NCBI RefSeq assembly: GCF_003112575.1
Contig: NZ_BEWC01000002.1
Coordinates: 1,178,001 to 1,242,000, forward strand
Length of the DNA stretch: 64,000 nt
From: Streptomyces ardesiacus
GTDB lineage: Bacteria; Actinomycetota; Actinomycetes; Streptomycetales; Streptomycetaceae
Direction of reading: 5' to 3'
Positions within the stretch are counted from its first letter, which is position 1; each line of letters starts with the position of its first letter. Both the position numbers and the translations under genes were made by a program. The notes under the pieces are model-generated. The model searched no databases. It had not been told where the DNA came from and saw nothing but the letters and a program-made list of their open reading frames with translations. Shown in pieces: positions 1 through 8,835 of this stretch.

Positions 1-605
<605 letters not shown>

Positions 606-632
606 CACGACGGACGGACAAGGAGTCGCCGG

Positions 633-3095
633 GTGACGAGTACGGACGTGACGCGACGAGCAGAAGGCCCGGAACCCGGCGGCTACGCGGCGGCCCGGCT
701 GCGCCTCCTCACCGAGGGGGCGCGGTCCGGGCCGCCGCGCCGCAGGGCACTGGCCGAACTGACCGACGCCTGGCTGGCCGGCCTCTTCGGCGCGGCCACC
801 GAACACCGCACGGGTGTCTCCCTCGTCGCGGTCGGCGGCTACGGGCGCGGCGAACTGTCCCCGCGCAGCGACCTGGACCTGCTCCTGCTGCACGACGGCC
901 GGGACGACAAGGCCGTCGCCGCCCTCGCCGACCGCCTCTGGTACCCGGTCTGGGACCTCGGCATCGACCTCGACCACTCCGTCCGCACCCCGCAGCAGGC
1001 CCGCAGGACGGCGGGCGAGGACCTGAAGGTCCACCTCGGGCTCCTGGACGCCCGCCACCTCGCCGGAGACCTCGGCCTCACCGCCGCCCTGCGCACCACC
1101 GCCCTCGCCGACTGGCGCAACCAGGCCCCCAGGCGCCTGCCCGAACTCCGGGACCTGTGCGCCGAGCGCGCCGAACGCCAGGGCGAACTGCGGTTCCTGC
1201 TGGAACCCGACCTCAAGGAGGCCCGGGGCGGCCTGCGCGACGCCACCGCCCTGCGCGCCGTCGCCGCGTCCTGGCTCGCCGACGCCCCGCGCGAGGGCCT
1301 CGCCGACGCCCGGCGCCGGCTGCTCGACGTACGCGACGCCCTCCACCTGGCCACCGGCCGGGCCACCGACCGGCTGGCCCTCCAGGAACACGACGAGGTG
1401 GCCGCCGCACTGGGCCTCCTGGACGCCGACGCGCTGCTGCGGCAGGTGTACGAGGCGGCCCGTGTCATCTCCTACGCGGGCGACGTCACCTGGCGCGAAG
1501 TGGGGCGCGTCCTGCGCGCACGCTCCGTGCGGCCGCGGCTGCGGGCCCTGATGAACGGCGGCAGACCGGCCGCCGAGCGCTCCCCCCTCGCCGAGGGCGT
1601 CGTGGAGCAGGACGGCGAGGTGGTACTCGCCCGCACCGCGCGCCCCGAACGCGACCCCGTACTCCCGCTGCGCGCCGCGGCCGCCGCCGCGCAGGCCGGC
1701 CTCCCGCTCTCCCTGCACGCCGTCCGGCGCCTGGCGGCCACCGCGCGCCCCCTGCCCGCGCCCTGGCCCGCCGAGGCCCGCGAGCAACTGGTGACCCTGC
1801 TCGGCTCGGGCCGGCCCACGGTGCAGGTCTGGGAGGCGCTGGAGGCCGAGGGCCTGGTCACCCGGCTGCTGCCCGACTGGGAACGGGTCCGCTGCCGTCC
1901 GCAGCGCAACGCCGTGCACCTGTGGACCGTCGACCGGCACCTGATCGAGACCGCCGTCCGCGCCGCCGGGTTCACCCGCCGCGTGCACCGCCCCGACCTG
2001 CTCCTGGTCGCCGCGCTGCTGCACGACATCGGCAAGGGCTGGCCCGGCGACCACTCCGTGGCCGGGGAGACCATCGCCCGGGACGTCGCCACCCGCATCG
2101 GTTTCGACCGCACGGACGCCGGCGTCCTCGCCACCCTCGTACGCCATCACCTGCTGCTCGTGGAGACCGCCACCCGGCGCGACCTCGACGACCCGGCCAC
2201 CGTGCGCGCGGTCGCGGACGCGGTCGGCACGGAGCAGACGCTGGAGCTGCTGCACGCCCTGACCGAGGCGGACGCGCTGGCCACCGGTCCGGCCGCCTGG
2301 TCGTCCTGGCGCGGCTCGCTCGTCGCCGACCTGGTGAAGCGGGCCGCTTCGGTGCTGGCCGGCGACCCGCCGGGCGAACCCGCCGTCGCGGCGCCCACCG
2401 CGGAGCAGGAACGGCTCGCGGTCGAGGCCTTCCGCACGGGCGGCCCGGTCCTGGCGCTGCGGGCGCAGACCGAGCCGTCGGCCGATCCGGAGCAGGACGG
2501 CCCGGCGGCGGGCACGGGTCCCGAGCCGCTCGGCGTGGAACTGCTGATCGCCGTTCCCGACCAGGCGGGCGTCCTCCCGGCGGTCGCCGGGGTCCTGGCC
2601 CTGCACCGCCTGACCGTCCGCACCGCCGAGCTGCGGTCCGTTCCGCTGCCGGACGGCGTCGACGGCTCCGTGCTGCTCCTCGACTGGCGGGTCGCCGCGC
2701 AGTACGGCTCGCTGCCCCAGGCCGCCCGGCTCCGGTCCGACCTGGTCAGGGCCCTGGACGGCACCCTGGACATCGCCGCGCGGCTCGCCGAACGGGACGC
2801 CGCCCATCCCCGGCGCCGGGGCGTGGAGCCGCCCCCGCCCCGCGTGACCGTCGCCCCGGCCGCGTCCCGGCTGGCCACGGTGATCGAGGTCCGGGCGCAG
2901 GACGCGCCGGGACTGCTCTTCCGCATCGGGCGGGCGCTGGAGGGCGCGGGGGTGCGGGTGCGCAGCGCGCACGCGTCGACGCTGGGGGCGAACGCGGTGG
3001 ACGCGTTCTACGTGACGCGGGGCGGGGGCGGCCCGCTGCCGGGGGAGGAAGCGGCGTCGGTGGCGCGGGGGCTGGAGGAGTCGCTGCGGGGATGA
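633..3095 (+). CDS. glnD: PII nucleotidyltransferase GlnD (PII adenylyl/uridylyltransferase)
   Basis: An 820-residue bifunctional enzyme that modifies and demodifies GlnK. The N-terminal nucleotidyltransferase motif VGGYGRGELSPRSDLDLLLL (about residues 66-85) carries the catalytic G-G...D-D residues. A central HD domain shows LLHDIGKGWPGDHSVAG (about 462-478), and two C-terminal ACT domains begin near residues 633 (VELLIAVPDQAGVLPAVAG) and 748 (VIEVRAQDAPGLLFRIGRAL). The GTG start was chosen because AAGGAG lies about 8 bases upstream and homology starts soon after. It is the last gene of amtB-glnK-glnD. Streptomyces orthologues act as adenylyltransferases (family knowledge); sequence alone does not settle the donor nucleotide. 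Confidence 0.95.
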   Translation: MTSTDVTRRAEGPEPGGYAAARLRLLTEGARSGPPRRRALAELTDAWLAGLFGAATEHRTGVSLVAVGGYGRGELSPRSDLDLLLLHDGRDDKAVAALADRLWYPVWDLGIDLDHSVRTPQQARRTAGEDLKVHLGLLDARHLAGDLGLTAALRTTALADWRNQAPRRLPELRDLCAERAERQGELRFLLEPDLKEARGGLRDATALRAVAASWLADAPREGLADARRRLLDVRDALHLATGRATDRLALQEHDEVAAALGLLDADALLRQVYEAARVISYAGDVTWREVGRVLRARSVRPRLRALMNGGRPAAERSPLAEGVVEQDGEVVLARTARPERDPVLPLRAAAAAAQAGLPLSLHAVRRLAATARPLPAPWPAEAREQLVTLLGSGRPTVQVWEALEAEGLVTRLLPDWERVRCRPQRNAVHLWTVDRHLIETAVRAAGFTRRVHRPDLLLVAALLHDIGKGWPGDHSVAGETIARDVATRIGFDRTDAGVLATLVRHHLLLVETATRRDLDDPATVRAVADAVGTEQTLELLHALTEADALATGPAAWSSWRGSLVADLVKRAASVLAGDPPGEPAVAAPTAEQERLAVEAFRTGGPVLALRAQTEPSADPEQDGPAAGTGPEPLGVELLIAVPDQAGVLPAVAGVLALHRLTVRTAELRSVPLPDGVDGSVLLLDWRVAAQYGSLPQAARLRSDLVRALDGTLDIAARLAERDAAHPRRRGVEPPPPRVTVAPAASRLATVIEVRAQDAPGLLFRIGRALEGAGVRVRSAHASTLGANAVDAFYVTRGGGGPLPGEEAASVARGLEESLRG

Positions 3096-3180
3096 CCGCG
3101 CGCCGACGGGCCCGGCCCCCCGGCTCCCGGTCCCGTCCGCTCTCCTCGACGGGCAGGGACGATTTGCTTGCCGGGCCGGA

Positions 3181-3186
3181 TACCCT
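3181..3186 (+). promoter_or_regulatory. Putative -10 element of ffh
   Basis: TACCCT fits the Streptomyces TANNNT -10 pattern and lies in the 136-base gap after glnD. Transcription would start near 3193, giving a leader of about 40 bases that contains GAGGA at 3216-3220. The -35 region is weak (GACGAT at 3158-3163 has 17-base spacing). Prediction only. Confidence 0.4.
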
Positions 3187-3231
3187 GGAGGGCGACCCAC
3201 ACCCACTGCCGACGCGAGGACCTACGCCGCC

Positions 3232-4791
3232 GTGTTCGATACCCTCTCCGACCGCCTCAGCGCGACTTTCAAGAACCTCCGCGGCAAGGGCAGGCTGTCC
3301 GAGGCGGACATCGACGCCACGGCCCGCGAGATCCGCATCGCGCTGCTCGAGGCCGACGTGGCGCTGCCCGTCGTCCGCGCCTTCATCAAGCGCGTCAAGG
3401 AGCGCTCCCTGGGCGCCGAGGTCTCCAAGGCGCTCAATCCGGCGCAGCAGATCGTCAAGGTGGTCAACGAAGAGCTGATCACCATCCTCGGCGGCGAGAC
3501 CCGCCGTCTGCGCTTCGCCAAGCAGCCGCCGACCGTGATCATGCTGGCCGGTCTGCAGGGTGCCGGCAAGACCACCCTCGCGGGCAAGCTGGGCCGCTGG
3601 CTCAAGGAGCAGGGCCACTCGCCGCTGCTGGTCGCCTGTGACCTCCAGCGCCCCAACGCCGTCAACCAGCTCAGCGTCGTCGCCGAGCGCGCCGGTGTCG
3701 CCGTCTACGCCCCCGAGCCGGGCAACGGGGTGGGCGACCCGGTCAAGGTCGCCAAGGACTCCATCGAGTTCGCCAGGACCAAGGTGCACGACCTGGTCAT
3801 CGTCGACACCGCCGGCCGCCTGGGCATCGACCAGGAGCTGATGCAGCAGGCCGCGGACATCCGCGACGCGGTCCACCCCGACGAGATCCTCTTCGTCGTC
3901 GACGCGATGATCGGTCAGGACGCGGTCAACACCGCCGAGGCCTTCCGCGACGGCGTCGGCTTCGACGGCGTGGTGCTCTCCAAGCTCGACGGCGACGCCC
4001 GCGGTGGCGCGGCCCTGTCGATCGCCTCGGTGACCGGCAAGCCGATCATGTTCGCGTCGAACGGCGAGAAGCTCGACGACTTCGACGCCTTCCACCCCGA
4101 CCGGATGGCCTCCCGCATCCTCGACATGGGTGACCTGCTCACCCTGATCGAGCAGGCTGAGAAGACGTTCAGCCAGGAAGAGGCCGAGAAGATGGCCTCC
4201 AAGCTGGCGTCCAAGAAGGGCCAGGACTTCACCCTGGACGACTTCCTGGCCCAGATGGAGCAGGTCCGGAAAATGGGCTCCATCTCGAAGCTGCTCGGCA
4301 TGCTCCCCGGCATGGGCCAGATGAAGGACCAGATCAACAACCTCGACGAGCGCGACGTCGACCGCACGGCCGCCATCATCAAGTCGATGACCCCGGCCGA
4401 GCGCCAGGAGCCGACGATCATCAACGGCTCGCGCCGTGCCCGCATCGCCAAGGGCTCCGGCGTCGAGGTCAGCGCCGTGAAGAACTTGGTCGAGCGGTTC
4501 TTCGAGGCCCGCAAGATGATGTCCCGCATGGCCCAGGGCGGCGGCATGCCCGGGATGCCGGGGATGCCCGGCATGGGCGGTGGCCCCGGCCGGCAGAAGA
4601 AGCAGCAGAAGAAGGCCAAGGGCAAGCAGCGCTCGGGCAACCCGATGAAGCGCAAGCAGCAGGAACAGGAGGAGGCCGCCCGCCGGGCCGCCGCCGCGCA
4701 GGGCGGGGGCCCGGCGGGCGGCCTCGGGCTGCCGCAGCAGGGCGGTCAGGACTTCGAACTGCCGGACGAGTTCAAGAAGTTCATGGGCTGA
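3232..4791 (+). CDS. ffh: Signal recognition particle GTPase Ffh
   Basis: A 519-residue SRP54 protein that binds signal sequences on ribosomes and targets them to FtsY and the Sec translocon. The N domain opens MFDTLSDRLSATFKNLRGKG. The G domain has GLQGAGKTT (about residue 106), the DTAGR box (192) and SKLDGDARGG (252). The M domain contains the signal-peptide groove, followed by a Met/Gly-rich tail (MPGMPGMPGMGGGPG, about 437-451) and a basic, Gln-rich C-terminus ending DEFKKFMG. The GTG start is set by the conserved N-terminus and AGGA 11 bases upstream. It appears monocistronic, with its own -10 and a strong terminator after it. The C-terminal tail is longer than in E. coli, as is usual for actinobacteria. 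Confidence 0.97.
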   Translation: MFDTLSDRLSATFKNLRGKGRLSEADIDATAREIRIALLEADVALPVVRAFIKRVKERSLGAEVSKALNPAQQIVKVVNEELITILGGETRRLRFAKQPPTVIMLAGLQGAGKTTLAGKLGRWLKEQGHSPLLVACDLQRPNAVNQLSVVAERAGVAVYAPEPGNGVGDPVKVAKDSIEFARTKVHDLVIVDTAGRLGIDQELMQQAADIRDAVHPDEILFVVDAMIGQDAVNTAEAFRDGVGFDGVVLSKLDGDARGGAALSIASVTGKPIMFASNGEKLDDFDAFHPDRMASRILDMGDLLTLIEQAEKTFSQEEAEKMASKLASKKGQDFTLDDFLAQMEQVRKMGSISKLLGMLPGMGQMKDQINNLDERDVDRTAAIIKSMTPAERQEPTIINGSRRARIAKGSGVEVSAVKNLVERFFEARKMMSRMAQGGGMPGMPGMPGMGGGPGRQKKQQKKAKGKQRSGNPMKRKQQEQEEAARRAAAAQGGGPAGGLGLPQQGGQDFELPDEFKKFMG

Positions 4792-4810
4792 CGCCCGTTC
4801 GTGCCCGAGC

Positions 4811-4848
4811 ACCGGGGCGGCATCCCCGACCGGGGACGCCGCCCCGGT
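4811..4848. terminator. Bidirectional hairpin between ffh and the convergent lipoprotein gene
   Basis: An inverted repeat ACCGGGGCGGC...GCCGCCCCGGT with an inner TCCCC/GGGGA continuation and a 3-base loop. It lies 20 bases after the ffh stop and 5 bases from the end of the convergent gene, so it can serve both transcripts. It lacks a U-run, which is normal for Streptomyces terminators. Confidence 0.8.
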
Positions 4849-4852
4849 CCGG

Positions 4853-5455
4853 TCACTGGGGGAACGTCCAGACGCAGGGCTCGCCGTCCTCCCCGGACCA
4901 GTGGACCTCGACGCCGGTGGCGTCCGCGGGGATCACGTAGGTCTCGCAGAAGACGTGGCTCTCGCCCTGCTTCCAGCTCTCCACGTCGTACGGGTCCTCA
5001 CAGCCCGGTGCGTCCTCCGGGGCGCCGACGAGGACGCCGCCGCGCCGTCCGTCGGCGAAGACCGTGGCGGCGTCGTGCACGTCGGAGCCGCCGGTCAGCG
5101 CGGGACCGCCCTTGTGCGTGTACCTGAGGTACGCGGTGGCCAGCACCTTGCCCTTGGCGTCCGCGGCGTCCGCCACCGCCTTCGCGGCCTCCGCCTCCGT
5201 GCCGACGTCGACCCTCTGGGCCAGCACCTCGTACGTGACCTCGCCGGGGTCCTCCGCGACCTTCCCCGTCGCGCTCTCGCCCGCCGCCATGTCGCCGCCC
5301 GAGGCCGGCCGGGAGGGCGAGGGCGAGGCTCCGGTGGTCGCCGGGCTCTTCGCGTCGGCGCCGGTGTCGTCGTCCCCGCCCCCGCAGGCGGTGAGGGCCA
5401 GGGCGAGGACGGCGACCGGCGCGGCGAGGCGCAGTGCGGTCGTGCGGTGCGGCAC
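4853..5455 (-). CDS. Secreted lipoprotein of unknown function
   Basis: A 200-residue protein with a clear lipoprotein signal: a basic N-terminus, the hydrophobic core LAAPVAVLALAL, and the lipobox LTAC with Cys at residue 24. A Gly/Asp/Ser/Pro-rich linker follows to about residue 60. The mature part has four Cys (PGCEDPYDVESW, HVFCETYVI, EPCVWTFPQ and the lipid Cys) and many Asp/Glu and Trp/Tyr residues, suggesting an exported fold with disulphides. I recognise no family. The GTG start directly precedes the signal peptide. It faces ffh across the shared terminator and stands alone. Confidence 0.75.
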   Translation of the reverse strand: MPHRTTALRLAAPVAVLALALTACGGGDDDTGADAKSPATTGASPSPSRPASGGDMAAGESATGKVAEDPGEVTYEVLAQRVDVGTEAEAAKAVADAADAKGKVLATAYLRYTHKGGPALTGGSDVHDAATVFADGRRGGVLVGAPEDAPGCEDPYDVESWKQGESHVFCETYVIPADATGVEVHWSGEDGEPCVWTFPQ

Positions 5456-5637
5456 TACAGGCTCCTGTATGCGGATGTGTCTGTTCCCCCGAACGGTGGA
5501 TCAGCGTAGAGGCCCAAGATCCAGCAGGAGACGCCGCGGAGGCCCCGGAGTGGCTCCTTCACACCCTTCACACGCGCACCGGAAGAAGTGCGTCACGCGG
5601 CGATCGCTTACCGCGCCGTTTCGACCGGAAGCGGTCG

Positions 5638-6543
5638 TCAGGGCACCCGGGCGACGAGGTAGCGGAAGACGTTCGGCATCCACACCGTTCCGTCCGGCCG
5701 CTGGTGGGGGTGCAGGGCCTCCCTCAGCTCCTTGTCGACCTGTTCCCGGCCGGTCGCCGCGACCGCCGCGTCGAACAGCCCGGTCGACAGCAGTCCGCGC
5801 ACCGCGCTGCCCGTGTCGGCGTATCCGAACGGGCACGCCACCCGTCCCGAGCCGTCCGGCCTGAGTCCGGCCCGCTGGGCGACCTCCTCCAGGTCGTCGC
5901 GCAGGGCGGGGCGCCAGCTGCCGGGTCCGCGCAGCGGGTCGGAGAGCCGGGCGGCCACCCGCAGCACCGAGGTCGTGGCGCACCGCTCGGGCGGTCCCCA
6001 GCCGGTCAGCACCACGGCCGCTCCCCGCGCGGCGAGCGGTGTCGCCCGGGCGAGCAGGGCGCCGAGTTCCTCCGCGTCGCCCGTGCGGCATCCTGTGGGC
6101 TCGAAGGCGGTCACCAGGGTGTACGGCGGTGATGTGGGGTCCGCCGCGTCCTCGGGCGGGCCCTCGACGATGCGCGGGATGCCGCCGCGCGCGTGCGGGC
6201 CCGCCGTCGCGGGGGACTGCGGCGCCTGCGCCGCCCACTGTTCCCCGGGGGTGCCGGGGAGCAGGCGCCGGCGGGCCAGGGCCAGGAGTTCCGGGGAGCG
6301 GGAGTCGACCCCGGTCACCGCGGCGCCGCGCGAGGCGGCCATGAGCAGGGCGAGACCGGAGCCGCAGCCCAGCCCCAGCACGCGCGTGTCGCCGCCCACG
6401 TCCAGCCGCTCGTGGACGGCCTCGTAGAGCGGTACGAGCATCCGCTCCTGAATCTCGGACCAGTCACGCGCGCGTGCCCGCAGGTCCACGTGAGGTGTCG
6501 TCCCCGCGTGAGTCGAGTGCTGCCGCACGAGCGTAGGTGTCAT
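5638..6543 (-). CDS. SAM-dependent methyltransferase, substrate unknown
   Basis: A 301-residue class I methyltransferase. Motif I is RVLGLGCGSGLALLMAASRGA (about residues 54-74), followed by the acidic post-I segment VTGVDSRSPELLALAR; further on are PYTLVTAFEP and VVLTGWGPPERC. The family includes UbiE/arsenite-type enzymes, but nothing fixes the substrate. I chose the ATG giving MTPTLVRQHS; a TTG 15 bases further upstream (MGRFPMTP...) is the alternative. Neither has a strong ribosome-binding site. Its 3' end is 182 bases from the lipoprotein start in the same direction, a gap with two GTGTGAAGG-type copies (minus strand, around 5560-5576). Confidence 0.75.
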   Translation of the reverse strand: MTPTLVRQHSTHAGTTPHVDLRARARDWSEIQERMLVPLYEAVHERLDVGGDTRVLGLGCGSGLALLMAASRGAAVTGVDSRSPELLALARRRLLPGTPGEQWAAQAPQSPATAGPHARGGIPRIVEGPPEDAADPTSPPYTLVTAFEPTGCRTGDAEELGALLARATPLAARGAAVVLTGWGPPERCATTSVLRVAARLSDPLRGPGSWRPALRDDLEEVAQRAGLRPDGSGRVACPFGYADTGSAVRGLLSTGLFDAAVAATGREQVDKELREALHPHQRPDGTVWMPNVFRYLVARVP

Positions 6544-7213
6544 AGGAAAGCGCCCCAATCGCCGAGTGTTGCCGCCGTGCCCGATTCCTTGGCCCCCGTG
6601 CAGTGCGCTCGCACTCCCCCCGTATGCCAGGTAACTCCGGGCTCGCCGTGGCGTCCAGTGGTGGCGGGGGCCGGTCTGCCCGATCCCCGGCAGCCTGGCG
6701 AGATTTCACTTCCCGGCAACACGGGGGCGACCGCGTGGTACCCGGGTAGCCCCGTCCCGTGTCCTCGGGCGGATGGCCGGATCGTGTCGTTGGGCGACGA
6801 CCGTGGGCGGCCGCGGGGCGGAGGGACCGGTTCCGGCCAAGGTCGGCCGGCCCGGCGGCCGCCGCGCGGTGCCCGCACGTGCGGGGAGGCGGGGCGGTGC
6901 CGCACGCCGGGGGCGCACCCGGTAACGTCGCACCCGTCGACGCGCCCGCTCGGACGGCGTCCCTCCGGCGCGACAGTGACCGAAACGCCTCTTGCGCCCT
7001 TGCGGGGCGCGCGCACTCCGGCGCGCGGACGCCACGTACGCGCCGGCGCGTACGTCGGACTACGCACCGGCTTGGTACGAGCTGTGAGGCTTCTCCGCAG
7101 ATCAGCGCACCCGCCCTCGTCGGGACGCATCAGCGGCAACTGACTGGTACGTGCAAATTATTTGGGATGCCCCGGAATAGGAACACAGCGGCACCCCGGC
7201 TCGTTGTCATTAC
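6544..7213. other. 670-base gene-free region between divergent genes
   Basis: No convincing gene is present: the open frames here are Arg/Pro-rich shadows with relaxed third-position G+C. It holds promoters for the methyltransferase (leftward) and the SprT-like gene (rightward), an 8-base direct repeat CGCACCCG at 6914-6921 and 6929-6936 flanking a TAACGT -10-like hexamer (6923-6928), and the perfect palindrome listed separately. The last 70 bases (7141-7213) are locally AT-rich (CAAATTATTTGGG), as expected for a promoter. Confidence 0.5.
7034..7055. repeat. 22-bp perfect palindrome, candidate operator
   Basis: The 22 bases from ACGTACGCGC to GCGCGTACGT read identically on both strands with no spacer. 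A gapless palindrome of this length in a gene-free region is typical of a repressor binding site. It sits 159 bases before the SprT-like gene and about 490 bases before the methyltransferase. No cognate regulator can be named. Confidence 0.5.
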
Positions 7214-7810
7214 GTGAGCACGACACCACCTGTTCTCGCCGCAGAGCTGGCGCAGGCGTGGGCCGACATTCAGCGGCACCACACCGAGCTGCCCGATCTT
7301 GCCGCGCCCGAGTCCCTGATCGGAGAGTCGTCGTCCGCCTGCGGACACGAGCTCTCCTTCGAGCGACTGCTTCACGAGGCAGTCCACGGCATCGCCGCCG
7401 CGCGCGGAGTACGCGACACCTCCCGCGCGGGGCGCTACCACAACCGCCGATTCCTCGCGATCGCCGAGGAGCTGGGCCTGGACCACCCCGAGGAGCCGCA
7501 TCCCAGCAGCGGCTTCTCCCTGGTCACGCTCACCCCCGAGGCGAAGCGCCGCTACCGCCCGACGATCGAACGCCTCCAGCGCGCGCTGAAGGCCCACACC
7601 GCCGCCACCGCGACCGACACGGCCCGCAGCTTCCGCGGTCCGGCCGCCCGCCACGGCTCCAGCGGGGGAGGGGTGCGCGTGAAGGCGGTCTGCGACTGCG
7701 GTCGCAACGTGCGCGTCGTCCCGTCGGTGCTGGCCCAGGCGCCGATCATGTGCGGCGGCTGCGGCAAGCCGTTCCGCATCCCGGAGGTGGTCGGCGCGGG
7801 AGTGAGCTGA
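7214..7810 (+). CDS. SprT-like zinc metalloprotease-family protein
   Basis: A 198-residue protein with the motif FERLLHEAVHGIAAARGV (His54-Glu55...His58, an HExxH zinc site), then DTSRAGRYHNRRFLAIAEELGLD, the hallmark of actinobacterial SprT-like proteins. The C-terminus carries a treble-clef or ribbon type metal site, VCDCGRNVRV...IMCGGCGKPFRIPE. This combination (HExxH plus C-terminal Zn ribbon) matches the SprT/Spartan superfamily, whose eukaryotic members cleave DNA-protein crosslinks; the bacterial role is unproven. The GTG start has no Shine-Dalgarno. It stands alone between the gene-free gap and the rpsP promoter. Confidence 0.75.
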   Translation: MSTTPPVLAAELAQAWADIQRHHTELPDLAAPESLIGESSSACGHELSFERLLHEAVHGIAAARGVRDTSRAGRYHNRRFLAIAEELGLDHPEEPHPSSGFSLVTLTPEAKRRYRPTIERLQRALKAHTAATATDTARSFRGPAARHGSSGGGVRVKAVCDCGRNVRVVPSVLAQAPIMCGGCGKPFRIPEVVGAGVS

Positions 7811-7814
7811 CGGT

Positions 7815-7835
7815 CCGGCTGCTCGTGGCAGCCGG
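7815..7835 (+). terminator. Weak hairpin after the SprT-like gene
   Basis: CCGGCTGC/GCAGCCGG, 8 bp with a 5-base loop, begins 5 bases after the stop codon. Position and GC content fit a terminator, but the stem is short. Confidence 0.4.
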
Positions 7836-7919
7836 GCCGGGCCCGTCGTCCGGGGCCGAGCGGTCCGCCCGCGGGGGCGGCCCCGGTGCCCTCGGTCCGG
7901 CGGGCCCGCCCACGTGTGG

Positions 7920-7925
7920 CACAAT
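7920..7925 (+). promoter_or_regulatory. Putative -10 element of the rpsP operon
   Basis: CACAAT sits about 135 bases before rpsP in a 250-base gap. It is the best HrdB-type -10 candidate there, but no good -35 is visible. The leader of roughly 130 bases would carry AGGAGA before the start codon. Confidence 0.35.
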
Positions 7926-8060
7926 GGCTAGCTGTACTCGACAGTCGCACAGGACCCCTCTCTCCTCCGGCTGACGCGTCCATCGGGCACTCGGGTACCG
8001 CAACCCCACGCGGCTCTCTCGCCGTGCCCACCCACGTCAAATCCAGGAGAACCCACTCCC

Positions 8061-8480
8061 GTGGCAGTCAAGATCAAGCTGAAGCGTCTGGGCAAGATCC
8101 GTTCGCCTCACTACCGCATCGTCGTCGCCGACTCCCGTACCCGCCGTGACGGCCGGGCCATCGAGGAGATCGGCAAGTACCACCCGACGTACAACCCGTC
8201 GGTGATGGAGGTCGACGCCGAGCGTGTCGCGTACTGGCTCGGTGTCGGCGCCCAGCCGACCGAGCCCGTGCTCGCCATCCTGAAGAAGACCGGCGACTGG
8301 CAGAAGTTCAAGGGCGAGCCCGCCCCGGCTCCGCTGCTCCAGCCGGCCGAGAAGGCGGCCCGCCCGTCCTTCGAGGCGGTCGGTGGCGAGGACGAGGGCA
8401 AGGGTGAGGCGATCACCCAGAAGAAGAAGGCCGACAAGAAGGACGAGGCCGCCGCCGAGTCCTCCGCGTCCGAGGCCTGA
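8061..8480 (+). CDS. rpsP: 30S ribosomal protein S16
   Basis: A 139-residue S16, a 30S assembly protein in the lower body of the subunit. The conserved core [40 protein letters not shown] and [20 protein letters not shown] fills residues 1-90. The last 50 residues are a Lys/Ala/Glu-rich tail not found in E. coli S16 (82 residues) but common in actinobacteria. The GTG start has AGGAGA 10 bases upstream. First gene of rpsP-khpA-rimM-trmD; the next gene begins 2 bases after its stop. Confidence 0.97.
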   Translation: MAVKIKLKRLGKIRSPHYRIVVADSRTRRDGRAIEEIGKYHPTYNPSVMEVDAERVAYWLGVGAQPTEPVLAILKKTGDWQKFKGEPAPAPLLQPAEKAARPSFEAVGGEDEGKGEAITQKKKADKKDEAAAESSASEA

Positions 8481-8482
8481 GC

Positions 8483-8722
8483 ATGCTCGAGGAGGCTCTC
8501 GAGCACCTCGTGAAGGGCATCGTCGACAACCCTGACGATGTGCAGGTCGCCTCGCGCAACCTGCGCCGCGGGCGGGTGCTCGAGGTCCGGGTCCACCCCG
8601 ACGACCTCGGCAAGGTGATCGGCCGCAACGGCCGCACCGCACGCGCCCTGCGCACCGTCGTGGGCGCCATCGGCGGCCGGGGTGTCCGTGTCGACCTCGT
8701 CGACGTGGACCACGTCCGCTGA
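8483..8722 (+). CDS. khpA: KH-domain RNA-binding protein KhpA
   Basis: A 79-residue single KH domain protein. The GXXG RNA-binding loop is IGRNGRTA (about residues 48-55), flanked by DDLGKVIG and [12 protein letters not shown]. It begins 2 bases after rpsP, a spacing that implies translational coupling. KhpA proteins act as small RNA-binding partners (with KhpB/Jag in Firmicutes) and are almost always encoded beside rpsP and rimM. Streptomyces targets are unknown. Confidence 0.93.
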   Translation: MLEEALEHLVKGIVDNPDDVQVASRNLRRGRVLEVRVHPDDLGKVIGRNGRTARALRTVVGAIGGRGVRVDLVDVDHVR

Positions 8723-8743
8723 CGCCAAGCGCAGCACCGGCTC

Positions 8744-8777
8744 GGGCCGGGGAAGGCCACTGGGCCGTCCCCGGCCC
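8744..8777 (+). terminator. Long hairpin between khpA and rimM
   Basis: GGGCCGGGGA pairs with TCCCCGGCCC (10 bp); after one A/G mismatch, GGCC pairs with GGCC around an ACTG loop. It could be an attenuator, processing site or 3' stabiliser inside the operon, since rimM and trmD must be expressed at lower levels than rpsP. Confidence 0.65.
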
Positions 8778-8787
8778 GCAGTCGTAT

Positions 8788-8806
8788 GAGCCCGTCGTGC
8801 GGGCTC
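8788..8806 (+). terminator. Second intra-operon hairpin upstream of rimM
   Basis: GAGCCCG-TCGTG-CGGGCTC, a 7-bp stem with 5-base loop, ends 30 bases before the rimM start and 14 bases before its AGGAG. It follows the larger hairpin after only 10 bases. Confidence 0.5.
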
Positions 8807-8835
8807 GTCGCAGTTCCGACAGGAGATCAAGCACA

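Noticed and set aside
5556..5580. GTGTGAAGG tandem (minus strand) as a PHO box before the lipoprotein gene
   Set aside because: Unit length is 9 bases instead of the 11-base PHO repeat and the consensus GTTCAYYY is absent.
6976..7143. 56-codon GTG-started frame (MTETPLAPLRGARTP...) in the gene-free gap
   Set aside because: Third-position G+C is far lower than in true genes here, the product is Arg-rich shadow-like sequence, and it overlaps the perfect palindrome; no ribosome-binding site.
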